This document shows positions 22,353 to 37,300 of a stretch of 64,000 bases of DNA, in pieces (position 1 is the first letter of the stretch; the number at the start of each line of letters is the position of its first letter). A program made the position numbers and the translations under genes. The notes under the pieces are model-generated. The model was not told the origin of the DNA. It saw only the letters and a program-made list of their open reading frames with translations, and searched no databases. Source of the DNA: Nectonema munidae (taxonomy: Eukaryota > Nematomorpha > Nectonematoida > Nectonematidae); NCBI GenBank assembly GCA_030549495.1, contig JAUIRK010000635.1, forward strand, positions 1-64,000. Reading direction: 5' to 3'.

Positions 22353-25300
22353 GGGGGAGAGAAGGAAAGCGGGCAAACTTTTCAAAAAATTTTAATTTTA
22401 TTTTTTACATAAATAACAGAAATCAAGAGCGCGATTTACTTGAAATATTGTGGGCAAAAATTTTAACATTTAATATTTTATCATATAACATATAATAATC
22501 GTAAAAGGAATGCTTACTACGCTAATGGATGAAATAAATGAATTATACAAATGTGTCAAAATTATTTTATTGTTTGTTAATTAAAAATGATTTAATTGAT
22601 GTTTGCTTTAATTTTTTTGCACTAATTGCAGCTATATTCAATTGATCTTCTAAATTGCCCAGAATTTCGTAGCCGTTTTGAATTTGGTTGTGTGCGCAAA
22701 ATTGACGTAATTGTTTTGCCAGTTTTATTGCTATAGGAAAAGTAATTGGAGTAACAATCTCCTCATCATTGTCTTCATTATCTTCATCATCTTCACTGTT
22801 AGGAACATCTAAAGATGAGTTATTCTGAGGTTCAATGTTGTTTAACAATTCTTGTTCCCAGTTTTCTCCTAAATCTTCATTTACTTGTAAATATTCATCT
22901 ATTTCAATGTAATCTTCAGTGTTAGTAATAGGCATTTCAATATGAGCACTGGATAAAAGAACAAGTTCTGCAAGTTGAAAGTTATTATCATTTGTTTCTT
23001 CTGGAATTTCGGCATTCAAGACACCACATTTTGCAAAGCATTTTAGAACAGTTGAAGATTTAACCTCTTTTATTGAATTATGAATCCAATGACAAGCATC
23101 TAAAACACTTACACTTTTTACTATATCTGAAAGTTTATCATTATGACTGATGCTGTTAAGAACAGAACGGAGCAAGCGCTTTCGGTAGTGCATTTTAAAA
23201 GTCTAAGTGTGTGTGTTGAAGCATTGTCTAATAGAAGAATTACTTTTCTGTTTTGAATTTTCATTTTTCTATTAAAAGATTTTAACCAGTCAATGAAAAC
23301 ATTGCTTGTCATCCAAGCTTTTTTGTTGTAATACCATTTAACTGGCAAATTTTCAACTTTGATGTTTCTGAAGCAACGAGGTTTTCGAGCTTTACCAATA
23401 ACGACACTTTGCTGAAATTCTCCAAGTTGATTCACACAAAGAGAAACAGTTAAGCGTTCTTTTGAAGCTTTTATTCCAGTGCATTTTTCTCCTTTATGAG
23501 AAAGAGTTTTTATGTGGTAAACGCGAAAAATCAAACCATTCTCATCCATATTGAAAATATCTCTAGCGGAATATTCCTTTAAAAGTGTAGGAAGCTTAGA
23601 AAACCAATCACTTACGCATTCGTTACTTACATCACTTTGTTCCCCACTTATAGTAGAAAATGTAATGTTGTGTCGTTTACGAAACTTTGTTAACCACCCA
23701 GATGAAGCTTTGAATTCAGCCAACCCAAGTCTTTCAGCAGTGATACGAGCATGTGCTTGTAAGAGAGGTCCAGATACAGGAACATTTTTTGATCGTGCTG
23801 TACGAAGCCAAGTCAAAACATTTAATTCTAAATCTTCGCTGGTCAGGCGTGAGCAAAGTCTTTTCCTAGTTGACCCTTCATTTTTTCAAAAGCTTGCCTA
23901 TATTCAATTTTTCGTTTATCTTTTGGATTTGAGTTTTTCCTACTTCAAACTCTTGTGCCAACTGTCGATAGCTTTTATTAGACTTTTCATGTTCTGAAAT
24001 TACTCTAATTTTTTCCCCTAAATTCAAATCTTTTCTTGTTGAACATTTCATTTTCTACACAAATAAACTAATAAAAGATGAGCAACAATCAATCTAAATC
24101 TAAATATAACTTAAAAAAATAAATAGGAATAAAATAAAAAAGTATTCAGTAAAAAACACTCACAAAAAGTTGAAGAATATAATTGATAGTAGTTGCCTGA
24201 ACGATTGTAGTTGCGTGACCGATTGGTTAGAACGCAGGCTCTGAACCTGAAAGTCTCGGGTTCGATTCTGCATCTGCCAAAAAGTCATAGCTCGATGTCA
24301 GCGGTACTCAGTGCCGTATCGATGAAAATACTATACCACCTTTAATCTTTATATTAGTTAATCTTTAAATCTTAAATTTATATTAGTTAATCTTAAAGTT
24401 AATGAAGTCCGATTATATTATTAAACTTGCAAAGCATTCAGTTTAGAATCCAACGTGCTACAGATAATAGAAACGCCTTCCTCTGATAAAATGCATAGGG
24501 TACAACTTACAGTTAAAAATAATTATAATCAAGCTGCAAGTGACCTATAACTATGATTAGACAATTAATTGTTGACACATGGTCGTATTAAAAAGAATCA
24601 AAAACTATTTTTATATTAAAAAATGTCCCCAAATCGGAATAGGGAGGTGTCCGCTTTATTGCCATACATTGTATAGCAAAAAATTGGGACTTTTTATTAT
24701 TGTTCGCATTTTAGATCTGTACGCATTATAGAGATGTCCGCATATGGAGATTTTACTTCGACATTTTTAAATTCTTTCGCATTCCATCTTCATCACGAAC
24801 CGAAAACTAGAGCTGTTCCGACTATTGAACCCTTTCAGTTTTAATGTTGTATGTCCAAATCCCACTTTGAAGTTCTCTGAGTCAGGTTTGACTGGGGTTT
24901 TCTTTTAGGCATGATCCTCGACCCTGAAAACTTCCTTGACACAACTCAACCCTGAAAACAAGTTGAAGGCAGTTCAAATCTCACAAGAAAATCTCAATCA
25001 AGGTGGCATTTTAAAAGATTTAAAATTTAATAAAAGGAAAGTTATAATGGTGCTGTTTTTATTGATAGGGCACAATTGCTCAGCTTGTGTCGAACTATGA
25101 TCTATGAGGTCTGATGTTGGATCGAATCCAAGACGCTGTAATATCTAGACAACTTTACTCAGGCCAGAGATAATAAATGAGTTTACGTACTTAAACTTGC
25201 TGTTTAAAAGTTAATAATTAAGGTAGAACTTACTATTGAGTTTGCCCAAGGAAAAAACATCCCCAACGTAAACAGTCCAAGCAATGGTCCTCCAAAAATT

Positions 25301-28300
25301 CCAAAAATGCTAAGACCAATCTAAAAGGAAAAATTTCAGAAGTTTGCATAAAAATAATTTTTTAAATAACAACAATTTAGATTTGACTTTCAAAAGAAAA
25401 AATGCTATATATTTAATTAAAAAATATATCCTAAACGGTTTTATGTTTCTACGCTCTACGCAACCAATATAAAATAAAATATTCTTTCTTATTTCAATCT
25501 TTTTGTCTTATACGTATATTGCTAAATACAAATACAAATAAAAGTTAAATATTTTAAAGTTTGATTTGTAAAGACTGCCTAGTCATTGGAGAAATAAGTG
25601 AAAACCTACAGACGATTTATGAGTGCTGTGCAATATTTAAAGTTGTTATTCTACACATTGCTCTCACTTGAGTATTTTTGATTTACTTTCTTTTTTGTCA
25701 CGACCCATTTTATTTTTCACGCGACCCACTGAAGGGTCAGGACCGACAGTTTGGAAAACGCTGCTCTAGAGTATATGAGCAATAGTATCCCTATTAAAAA
25801 TATTTTTGGACTTTTTAGCCTTTTATTTTATAAATTTCGAATATTTTTAAAAATTTACGCTTTACCCAACTAAAAAATGTAATAGAAATCGTATGGTGTC
25901 ACCAATTTTGAATGTAATAATCAACCCTATAAACCCGATTATCATTAAGAGAATTAAAATTTTAAGATCTGATATTTTGAACACAAACGTAAATATAAAT
26001 AGTTCTCCCGAAAATGGTACGACTTTTTTAGAGAATATTTTAAAATATCCAACAGGTTAAAGATCTCAGACTCTTATTTTGTAATAAAAATTTTCTACTC
26101 TTTTTATTTCTGTTTTTAGAAATCATAGCTATTTTGGCGAGTAGCTTGAACATTCTTTTGCCACCAAATATTTCTATGAAGATCTTTGTCCATGCTTAAA
26201 TCCTTTTTGACACAGTGAATTAAAAACTGATAACTCAATCGGAAAATTGAAAAATCTTTCTCAACAAAAAACTTACCTGATTTTAAAATTTATACAACTC
26301 ATCAAGGGATTAACCATGACTTAATAAAGGCGAGGTAATCTTTATCACGTAGTCTCATTTCTAGCTTGATTTCATTTTCTTTTCTTACCAACAAACTAAT
26401 TTTCGCAAACTTTTTATAATGGGAGGTACATCATTTAATTCATTATACCTTTTCACCTTATTATATTTTCCATAATACTACCATTTTTATATTCTTTCTT
26501 TTATCCTAAGGCAAATCACTAAAGATCTTTTTATTTCGACTATAAATTAATTCTATAAATCATTGTATTCAAAATTTGTTAAAAAAGCCAAAAATAATGT
26601 TTTAGAAAAATACTTTTTAGCCATCACAAATGTGATTCATACTTTCAAACATTTCGTACCTTATTTGTGAAAATTCGATCGTAAAATAAATTTAAGATCC
26701 TTGATTCAGTATTAAAAATATGGTTTACTTAACATCTGAATAATTTTTTGCGGACTTCTTTATCGATCAATATCCTGATAGCGACTTTAAGTGTGTGGAG
26801 TCGGAGTCGATCGAGTCGCACGTTTTGAGAAGAAGCGAAGTAGTACTAATTATTTCGACTCAGAATCCGAATTTAAAAATAATTTTATTCTTAATTGTTA
26901 GATTAAAAAATAAATTTATAGACACTCTCTTTAGTGCCCAACGTTGCAAAAACACTCAACATAAAAATGTTTATTATTTTAGTCTAACGTTGTGTTTTTG
27001 CATAGAAAAGGACTGAAAAATTAAATAAAATTAAAGAATGAACTTTTTTATTACAGAAATACCTTGTAAAACAGGCTCAGTTTATGAGTAGGAAGTTTTT
27101 GGAAAAAAATTTTAAACCAAATATTGGCTTAGGCTAAAAGTTTCATAGTAATTTCAAAATCTTTTTGAAGACAATGTAAGAATAACACTAAACTACACAT
27201 GCAAACCAATTAAACAGCATTTTAATAAATTATGTTGAAGAAAATAGATCAAACATTTTGCGTAACGTAAAAAGAAGCGTTTAAGATTTATCTAAAATCG
27301 ACATTCAAAAATGACTATGAAATATGATACATTTCATGACACCTTTAACATTAGTTATGGATTGAAAACTAATTAGTGAGGCAGTAATTTTTAATTCATG
27401 TTTCTAAAGCAATTTTACATAGTTTGAAGTTGGAGATTTATAATTCTTGAAACCATTATTATAAATTTTTTAAGTCAACATTGCATCATTGTAAATAGGC
27501 GGAGTTATCAGTGCTAAGAAAAAATCATGCATGAAATGGAGTTGCAGTCGCAAAATTACTAAAATCGGAGAATAAGTGGAGTCGGAGTGGGAAAATATTT
27601 TTCCGACTCCAGAACCATAGTCACTTCCTACATGGTGGCCAAGTTTGTCAATACACTATGGATATCAAAGTGTTGTGCTTTCCAAACTGTTCAGCACTAT
27701 AAATTTCCATGATACTAACATCGGCTCGTCACTAAATGATTGGATATTACGGGTAAACCCAAAATTATGGTCAAAATGATATCCTTTTTTGATTGACATA
27801 TATGCGCCATCCAATTAGCTTAAAATATCAAAAGATGCAGCGGGTGATTTTGGCAAATATTATGATATCTCAAGAGATAAAAGTTCATACAAAAAAGTTT
27901 ATCCCCTTGTTAGGGTAAAAATAATTTCTAAAAATCAAGAGTCGCAAAATTTTGATTAATTTAAGTAGAAGATATTTATTTGAGAAAAGAATATCTTATT
28001 TTATTTAAGTATCGAAATTTTAAGTAAAATTCAACAAATAAAAAATTTGTACAATTTATCTCTAATTTTTAGCTTTTCAAACTTTAAAAATTCTAATCAT
28101 TCTTATTCACGATTTCTATCAAATTTTTTTCTAATAAAAAATCTTTTAAACAATTTTTTCAAGAGTATTTAACATGATTAATAAATGAAAGTTAGACAAC
28201 GCAAGACTGCCCAAAAATGGAAAGAATTTTTTTTAGAAATTATAGTATACAATTTATAAATTTTGAACTAAAAAATTATACAGTGAAAAAATGGCGGCAA

Positions 28301-31300
28301 TTTCGTTTTTATTTGAATTAAATTAGTAAGAAACTTTTCTCGATAAAATTAGGGATATAATTCCTCCAGGGCAGAACAATTCAAATCAAAACATACGAAA
28401 GTGTAGATATTGTTTAATTTCACCTGTAACAAACCTCCCAAATACTGACAAAGAAAGGCGACAGCAATGACAATCAGCCCAAAAACTGCACTTGCAAACT
28501 TGGAAAGGTAAGCTCCTTCACGATCACTCAGAGACTTGCCTTTTGCAAATAGAGGAAATATGTCCGTGTAAAAGATCGTGGATAACGAGTTCAGGCCAGA
28601 AGAAAGCGTGCTAAAAAGGGGTTTACTTTTTAAAAGAAAACATTTCAATATCATTAAGTGATTCCGAATTAATTTGAGTTTTTTTGGAAAAGCTAGTTTC
28701 TATATACCACAGACGCAGCCAGATTTTATTCTCTCGTCGAGGCAAGAGTATTTGTAGATTGCGAATAATATAATAATTATTTATTTATAATTGGAAAGTG
28801 TACGTTCTATCGTATTCGATCGTCATCACTAGGGCAGTTAAAGTCAATTTTTTTATTTTAACGTTTTTGAGATTAGAACTAGTATAATAAATATCTTTAT
28901 TTTTTAGCTTTAAAATATTTATAGGTCAATAAAGTCCATTTTTTTGAATTAGGTCAATATTTTTTTGAAATTCCTTCTTCCTAAATTATTCATATGACAT
29001 TTTTAAAATTTCTTTCACTCCTCACTAGCTCTGTTTGAATATATAAAAAGATTTACTCTAAGCATCGATGTTTCAAGAAGTTTTAATTGGCAAAACTGTT
29101 TAAGAAAAATTTTCAAGACCGAGTATCTAAAGTCTGAAATAATGCAGAATCTATAGTATCGTAAAAAACACTTTTGGCAAAAAATACCCTGTTTCTCATA
29201 AACTATTTTATATTTTAATATAATTCTTATTATCTGAACAAAATATTTTTACAATTTACATTGAAAAGTGAACAAATTTTTTTCATTTTACTTCCTACCG
29301 AAAAAAGTGGAAGGAAAAAAATATAATATGTTCCCCTACATAAAAATGGCCGCTTGTCCCCAAATGAGGCCATTGGATAGAACTATGAAAAACTTGATGA
29401 AACCTGCTACGTGAAGAAATTAACCGTGAAAATGAAGAAATATAGATAAATTTTATTTAAAAGATGATAAGTATTAAAAACCTAGGATAGGATAACATAT
29501 GATATTCTTGTTAATATAATCAGTTAAAAATAGATTTTTAATCAATTCTGAGGACCAAGGCCGGCCCTAGTGTTCGCCGGGCCCTATGCAAATGGATTAC
29601 GCGGGGCCCAGTGTGGGTAGGAAAAAAGATTAAAAGTGAGAAATAAGATTTTGAAAAAAAGAAAAGGGATTTGTTTTAATACTTTTTCATTAACACAAAA
29701 TGACGATCAAAGTAACTTTACTTTGCGAACCTTGCGTTTAGCGAAATCATACAATATATCATCACAATGAAAAATAAGAAGATCGGGGCCCACTGCGGCT
29801 GCATAGTTTGCAGTGGCCTAAGGCCGGCCCTGCTGAGGACTCCCAAAAAGTTTACTTAGAAAAAATAAAAACTTTGGAATCGAGAGAGAAAATAAATCAA
29901 AATTGCAACTTTAGTCATAAGGATGATGAATATGAAATTCATGCGTTTATGGCGAATTTCGATAATTTTATGGTGTTTTATTCAAAAATAAAGACAAAAT
30001 TATTCATCTAAAATTCTAAAGAGAATATCCCAAAAATTAATGAAAAATAGAAAAATTATAAAAAATGGGAAACCTTAAAGCAGCGCTAAACAAACTTGCA
30101 ATGAGTACACCTCCAAGTCCACGCGTTTTGATAGTATTCATCACAAAAAATGGCAAAAGCTGAAAAAAATTAACCAAATTTGCGATTAGTATTATATATA
30201 TTATATATATACAAGCAACAGCATGACTTTTTGAACTCAGGGTAGATATGGTATCAGCTACACATATACCTGTTTGCAGTTCGGTCCAAGGGAGTAAGAT
30301 CTTCATAATAGTCAGACCAGAACTGGACCAGAAGCTCTATAGTTTACCAGACAATAATATCTACGGAGCTGATAGGACAAGATTATAAAAATTAAGGATC
30401 GTAAGATTACATCAAAAAAGGCGATTAATTTATACTTTAGATGCAGAGGAATTAAAATATACAAACTAAACTTTCAAATGAATAAGGGCTTCTTCAAGTA
30501 TTGATCTGTTCGATGTACGCACAAATTATTCTAGACATTATTTCCCATAAATCGGTTTACTCAACTAAATATACTTGACCCTGAAATGGCACACATCTAG
30601 ATATAGTTTGAATCAATTTTCCTTTTCTACACATCAAACAAAAATATAAAAAGCAAACGATTGAAAAATTAAAATATTCATAAAAAATGAAAGTTCAATT
30701 AAAAACAAATGCTTGTTTGGTTTCTTCAAATATGATATTTCGTTTATCAATCCTAGAAGGCTTAGTTTAAATTATAAAATTTTCATATTATTATAATTAC
30801 ATGTTATCCGATTACAATAACGTAGCCATTAATTGAACATATATAAGCAGAATGATCGTTTTTGTAATTAAGGAGTTGGGATCGTTCTTACTTTAACGTG
30901 ACTGAATCGTTAAGTATAAGACTGCACTCACCCAACTAAGTTTTTTTAACACTAAACATGTTGCAATAGAGGACCGAACAGCTACGATTGGTTTTATGGG
31001 ATCTTAAAGGGGACCGTAAACAGGTCTAGCTACGCACATCTTCGTTTTTAATCACTAAGAACACGTTCCAGAAAGAATTGCATGTCATGGAAAACCAGGG
31101 TTACCCTACGGCCTACACTAAGGACCTAAAAAATTTAATGTTATTTTATTATCTATAATAATAATAATATATAATTGAAGCTATGCTCTATTTTTGTCAC
31201 TGAAGAGAGGAGTAAGAAAACTCTTTGATGTGATTAGATAAAATTTTTGAATATTTATTAGTTTTAACCAATTAATTACGCTAGAATCGGACCTATTATT

Positions 31301-34300
31301 TTGAAAATTTTCTTGAATACATCTTGAATATTCGAATAAACTGCGCAAAAATTTGCATCTCATTGGCTAAAATTTAATCTTTTTCAAATAATTATACTTA
31401 AACCTGAGCCAACGGATATAGTTAGTGTTTATTTATGATTTCTTATCGTTAATATGCGAATATTTCAAATTAATTCTGATTTTGTTGATAATTTTTTTGA
31501 AAAATAAAAAAATGGCGATCGGTGTATCGTTCTACCCTCATGGTTGGATTCGAGATCGTGACGTCCTTCTTTGTCTAGGTAATGTAGGAATGCAATGCCT
31601 CCAACGAAAAGTTGTAAGATAAAATATTAAAATCAAATAATATATTTTATAGAAATCATTATTTGCACAGCAAGTCGTGTTCAAAGATATGAAGAGAATC
31701 TATTTAATCAGTCTATTTGTGTGATCAAAATATATAAATGTAATGATTGTTCACATTTTATTCATTTTGCGAAATTAGGGAATACAGCAAATGACTGTAA
31801 AATGCTAGGTATGTCAAAAATAAAGCATTGACCTGATCGCCCTTATTGATGTGCTTGTGGAAGTGAATATCACAGTTGAAGTACGCAGAAACAAGAACCA
31901 TTCCAACAAGTAAGCAAAGAGTCACGAGAAAAAATAATCCAAATAAATTCAACCAGAGAGCTCTATAGCAAATAACATGGCATGAGTGTGGAGTCAAAAT
32001 GTAAAAATTTACTTTTGAGCAGTTTTCAATGACTTACAAGCCAAGCACCTTTGAACTTGAGCTTGATTTATGTTGTATATTGAAGCCCATGTAAAGTATC
32101 CCCCTATCGTCAGTGTCCAAAACGTGTGTCTTTGGAAAGGATCGATGTCAAAGCTAAAAAATGTCTCCAATTTCAGATAAGTTTGCATCAATTACGTCGA
32201 AAAATATAAACAAAGTTCTTTTTAACATATTTATAATGGGAAAATTTTCTATTATTTAAAAAATATGATAGAATAAGTGTGATTTGTAATAAAAAATTCA
32301 ATATTTGTTAAGAATGTCTGAGAGTTTGGCTAATAAAAAATTTTTTTCATAAAAACAGTTTCAGAATTTTTTACGTATACTGTAAAAAATAAAAAAATTT
32401 AGCGAGGATTTGCGAACTTAATTTACAGAATTGTAAGCTTTTTTGTAGGAAATTTTTTATAACATTTAAAATCCTTCATATATAAAATTAAAAATCACTT
32501 TAATTTCGATTTTAAGTGCTCAATAAGTAAAAAAAACCAAATTTTTTGGACTAAATATCTAAAATTTTAGAAATGTTAAAAATTAAAGTATCTTACAGTA
32601 TTCAGAGATAAACCAAGTATCTCATCGGATAAATTTCTAGGTTAAAAAACGTCTCGTTTTTTTTAACAATTTAGAAAAATAATATTGTCTACTTCTATCA
32701 TTTTGAAAAAAAGATGACATTTTTAGAAAACTTTGTTCGAAAATAATAAATATATTTTTTTTAGTTTTTACGATCAAAATTGTGTGATTCCTTCAAAAAT
32801 TCTTCAGGCAAAAAAAGTTGTAACTATTTTTATATTTAATAATTTCTCATTCGTGATATTTTATGATATTTTTGCAGAGATCAATTAAAACTATCGAACG
32901 AAATTCTGTAAGTAGTACCCTGCAGAGCCAATTAAATTTTGGGCACAAGCTTCCCCCCAGCTAATTTTCAAGCTCCCCTAAAAATTTGTTCATTACCCTA
33001 AAAAATTATGACAAACATCTAGCATTCATGATAATTTCTTTCATGAAAATGTAATGTGTATAGATATGGCTTGACGTTTTCTTTTCGCCTTGAAGCAGAT
33101 TAATCTGATAGTTCAAAAATTAGCGCCCCAATGAAGCCCCCCCCCCCCCCTCCCCCAAAATTTTTGCTTAGCGCGGGCACTGGTACCCTGAGCACATGAA
33201 CTGATATTTTTTAGAAAAAAATTTTAAAAAACGATTTGGTATTCAAAATATATTGATCAAAAATTCTATTTGATTGAAGATAAATAGCCAGATATTGCTA
33301 GATGCCATTAATAACCATTTAGATATTTTAGATATTGCTAGATGCCATTAAATGCTTTGAATATTTTAATACTTTTTAATTAACCCGTTAACGCCCAATG
33401 TCGAAAAATAAAAAAAATAAAATCGTCTGCGTTTATCAAAGCTCTTTAATACAAATCTTCTGCTTTACATTAGATATCGTCTAATTATTCTGGTCTTTTA
33501 ATAAAAAAAAAGCCCTACAAATATAATCAAGGCTAAAAGTCAATTTTATTGAAACCCTAAAAAAACAATGAATAGATTACAACTTAAAGATAAAAAATAA
33601 ATGAAAATAAACTTGAAAATGTTAAATTTATCTGCTTGATAATTTCTCTCCCAAAATTCAGAAAGTCCACCAGAGTAGATGATGCCTTGAATTATGACGA
33701 TGATCAATCCTGTGAAGATGACGAAAATTTGAAAAACATCAGTCCATATCACAGCTTTCATTCCACCCTAAAGGTAAAACGTATGTTGAATTAAATAAAT
33801 TAAGGATTTACGCATAAAAACAACGAAACAAACACTACAATGGAAGCTAAGAACAAATAATTTTTAGACGTCTAAATTTTTTTAGTGAGTAGTGTATGGT
33901 TAGATACTGGATTCGATAACTCAAGGTCTTGGGTTCGATATAGCATCATATCTGCTTTCTTCGTAGTTCGATATAAGCGGCACAATTGTGTCCTTTCGAT
34001 GAAATGATTATAAATTCCTTTTAAGATATTATAAAAAAAAATGGCAAAGTACATGTCTCAATTAATGAAATACGTATTTAAATAGCAATTGTAATTATAA
34101 TTTGCTAACAAAATAATTTAATATACTTATTATAAGTAGATAATGATCATCAAAACTAAGTGTTGACGACTAGTTTGATGATGCTCACGCACAGACATTG
34201 GACGTCAATTCAACATAGTTTGAACACCAAAGTGGAACTGAGAGGCTTGCATGCCCAAAAAGGTCTTTCACAGAGTGTACGCTGATGATGATCAAAATAC

Positions 34301-37300
34301 AAGAGAACTTACAATTTCTAGTTATAAAATAATTTAAATTTGAGTCATCTTTAAATTCCATAATGGGCATGACGTTTTCTATGGCAAATGAACGCTTGCT
34401 TATTTCATAGTATTGGAAGGCATCATGATACCCCCAAATATATCTATGATTCAGAATGGTATTATCCCCTTTTTTATATATTTCCTTCTTGAGGTTTGAG
34501 TTCTTCAGGTTTGTATGATTGGAAAAAAATTAACGAAGCTTAGTTGCTTTTTTTAATTAAAATTTATTTATAAATAATAATAATGAATTTTTTTAGGATT
34601 TTTTTAAATTTTATAAAAAATTATTACAGAATAAATTTGTATAGAATTATATCATTATTTTTTATTCTTTTTTCATTAAAATATATTCATCAATACTTAA
34701 TTATATATAAACGAATATTTACTTTTTAATTTAAAATAATTTCTGGCTAACAAGTAGTTTTAGATATTTTATCATGAAATGAGTAGTTTCGCAGATTGGG
34801 TGTAACTACGATTGCCAAATGTCACGGCTCCAGAATTGTCGCGGTTTTGTTATCGTTTAACAACGGAATCTCTGAGGATTTATAAGAAAGGATGTCAAAA
34901 AGAGGAGTTTAGAAAAATTTACTTGAAAATGTGAATGTTTATCACTTTTTTAGTATAAAAACTCATCTTTTTCTTTCAAAGTACTTTTAATTTTTTTGTT
35001 AGGAATGTAAAATTTTTTTCTTGACTTTTTTCTTTGTCATGATTTGATAATGTAAAAATATGGCTATGTGTTATTAAGAAAAATCATTTTCCAAAAAAAA
35101 TTGAAATGATATAGGGGAATCTAAAACAAAAAGTATGTATTATGCATAACTTCCTTACAAGTGTTGTATAAAAGGTTCCTATGGAGCCAATAACTACAAT
35201 GCACACCTTCAGAGATAATCCTGTCACTACAAAAATGAAACAAACACAGCATAAGGATAAGCGCTTTAGCAAAAAAATTACCTGTTTCCAATGCCAACGC
35301 TGGAGCATATAAGACAACACTCATGTAAAATATCTAAGATATAAAAAGAGAAAAACGATACTTGCGTGTCATACTACAAAAACGTTTCCCGATCGCCCGC
35401 ATTTGGACAGCAAAATAAACGAGGTACCCGAATTCTTCTCTTTTTTGTGAAACATAAAACCATATAATGCAATTTTATATAAAATGAATATTGATTTACG
35501 AGAAAAAAATTTAGTAATTATTTTTTAATCTTGCTTCAAAAATTTGAGCAAGAATAAATTTGTATAAAAAATTTATCACGATGTTGTAGTATCTCAATAA
35601 ATAAACATCTGATCTTAAAATTAATCTTTATACTTTCTAAAAGTTAACGTAAAAGTTATTAAAGAAATTAAAATTATCGTCAGCGGTGGTGTGGCTTATA
35701 AATATAAAAGAAAATTTTTAAGCATCATTAGCTAGGCCACTATTCTTAGATGTTAAAGTGCTTGGCTAAAAAAATAGACACTGACCAAGGAAATATAAGA
35801 AAAATAATTTTGAAAAATATTACAAATTGCCCGAAAGTGAGGGAATAAGCGATAAAGAGAAAAATGAAAGAGATACCATCTGAAAGGTATACGTGAACGA
35901 TCCACTTATGCGAACGACTTTGTTAAAGCGAAGCTGCAAATACTGAAAAAATATAGGAGTCATTATTGATAGGAAAAAAATATAATATAAAGTAATGATC
36001 CAAAATTCAAAAATTGGCAAAAAGTCATAAAATAATTTTCTTGAGAATTGGGAAATTAAATTGAGAATCCGCCAGACTCGAGATTTTTCTCAAGAAAATA
36101 GAATAATAAGTATAACATCAATATGGATACATAGAAAGTAAAACTGATTTTCATTTAAAAAATAACTTTTCAAAAAAGGTAAAACGTTTAATGACCTATT
36201 TTTGGAGTGAATCTTTTTAAGATACAAAGTTACATACGCTTAAAAAATTAAGCAGTTGTATGGGTAAGAAAGTGTTTATTCAATAGTTGCATGTGATTCT
36301 AATAGTAGAAATTAGTCCGATTTTTTAGGTACTTTAAATAATGAAAAAAAAGACTGAATTTTGTAAGCATATGAAGAGACCCTTCTTTAGTGCAAGTCGG
36401 AAGCGAATTGTTGGTGTTAAATTTATTAAATTTTTAAGTATTATTGGAGTCGGAATCCAATTTTTGTAAGTCTAGAGGTGGGCTTGACAAACCATTTTTA
36501 CATACGACCACGAGTATAAAAATTTACAAACACCGAATTTTCTAAACGAAAAAAGGTGTATAAAAACTTGTTAACATCTCTAAGAGACCCATGAACACAA
36601 AAAATATTTAGATTTACTAGAAAATGCAGTGATCAACTTTGAGAGATGCATCTATCTTTGAGAGAAAGTTTTTTATCATTTTAATATGATATATATCATC
36701 TCATGTTTGAGTTTATGATAGTATATAAAGTACAATCTCTATTTTCTAATTCTTTTAATTATTATGTATTAGTTCGTTATTTGGTCTGGAAAGTTCTATT
36801 AATGAATTAGTAATTACAACAACGATGATAGTAGAATTATGGGGGATAAAAATTACTATTATAGTTAGTTTTTATACTAATTTTTAATTAGTAAAATCTA
36901 CTAAGATAAATTAGTAAGGTTTACTGTCCCTAAACCTATACTACTTAATTAGTATTACTATTATTTTCTCTCAGTGGTTAGAATATGCACAATCAATTAG
37001 ATGTAATCCGTACTTTCTAAAGACTCCCCACTACATTACTTCAAAATATTACAAAAAGAGTAGCTAATTATCTGAATATACTTAAAATTGAATAACTCAG
37101 AACAGCATAATTTTTTTGTGGATGTAGACTCCTGGATTATATTATTAAAAATGAGAATTACAATGAAAAAAGTTAATCCGGTGTTAACTTATATTCAATA
37201 AAGTTATCTTACAAAGAAAATGTCATATTCTCATCATTTTACTCAGATTCCTCTCATTTATCCTTTTTCTCAAGAGTTTGGGAAAATCCCTTAGGAAGGA

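Larger units (their letters stand above)
22082..24760 (-). mobile_element. Tigger transposon in intron 10 (copy C)
   Basis: Begins after a TA with CAGTAGAATTCCTCTAATGA. The reverse complement of the right end, near 24760, is GAAGTAAAATCTCCATATGC, a diverged partner. Inner words GTGTCC(T/G) recur near both ends (22125, 22145, 24625, 24655, 24735). The transposase lies on the minus strand, the same strand as the host gene. A SINE has inserted near its 5' side and a very long G run sits near its 3' side. Confidence 0.75.

Noticed and set aside
23551-23997. 148-codon open frame on the plus strand
   Set aside because: Lies antisense to the Tigger transposase, whose catalytic motifs are clear. A shadow.
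24208-24290. Possible tRNA gene
   Set aside because: Has A- and B-box-like sequences, but no convincing acceptor stem, and it shares a non-tRNA tail with three other copies. Called a SINE.
31425-31622. Small exon with a basic segment ([19 protein letters not shown])
   Set aside because: Plus-strand frame in an intron of the minus-strand gene, with no homology recognised and no splice support.
31985-32030. GTAAGT donor within exon 6
   Set aside because: Joining it to the exon 7 acceptor gives an immediate stop, and a shifted acceptor would lose conserved residues. The downstream GTAAAT keeps family length and phase.
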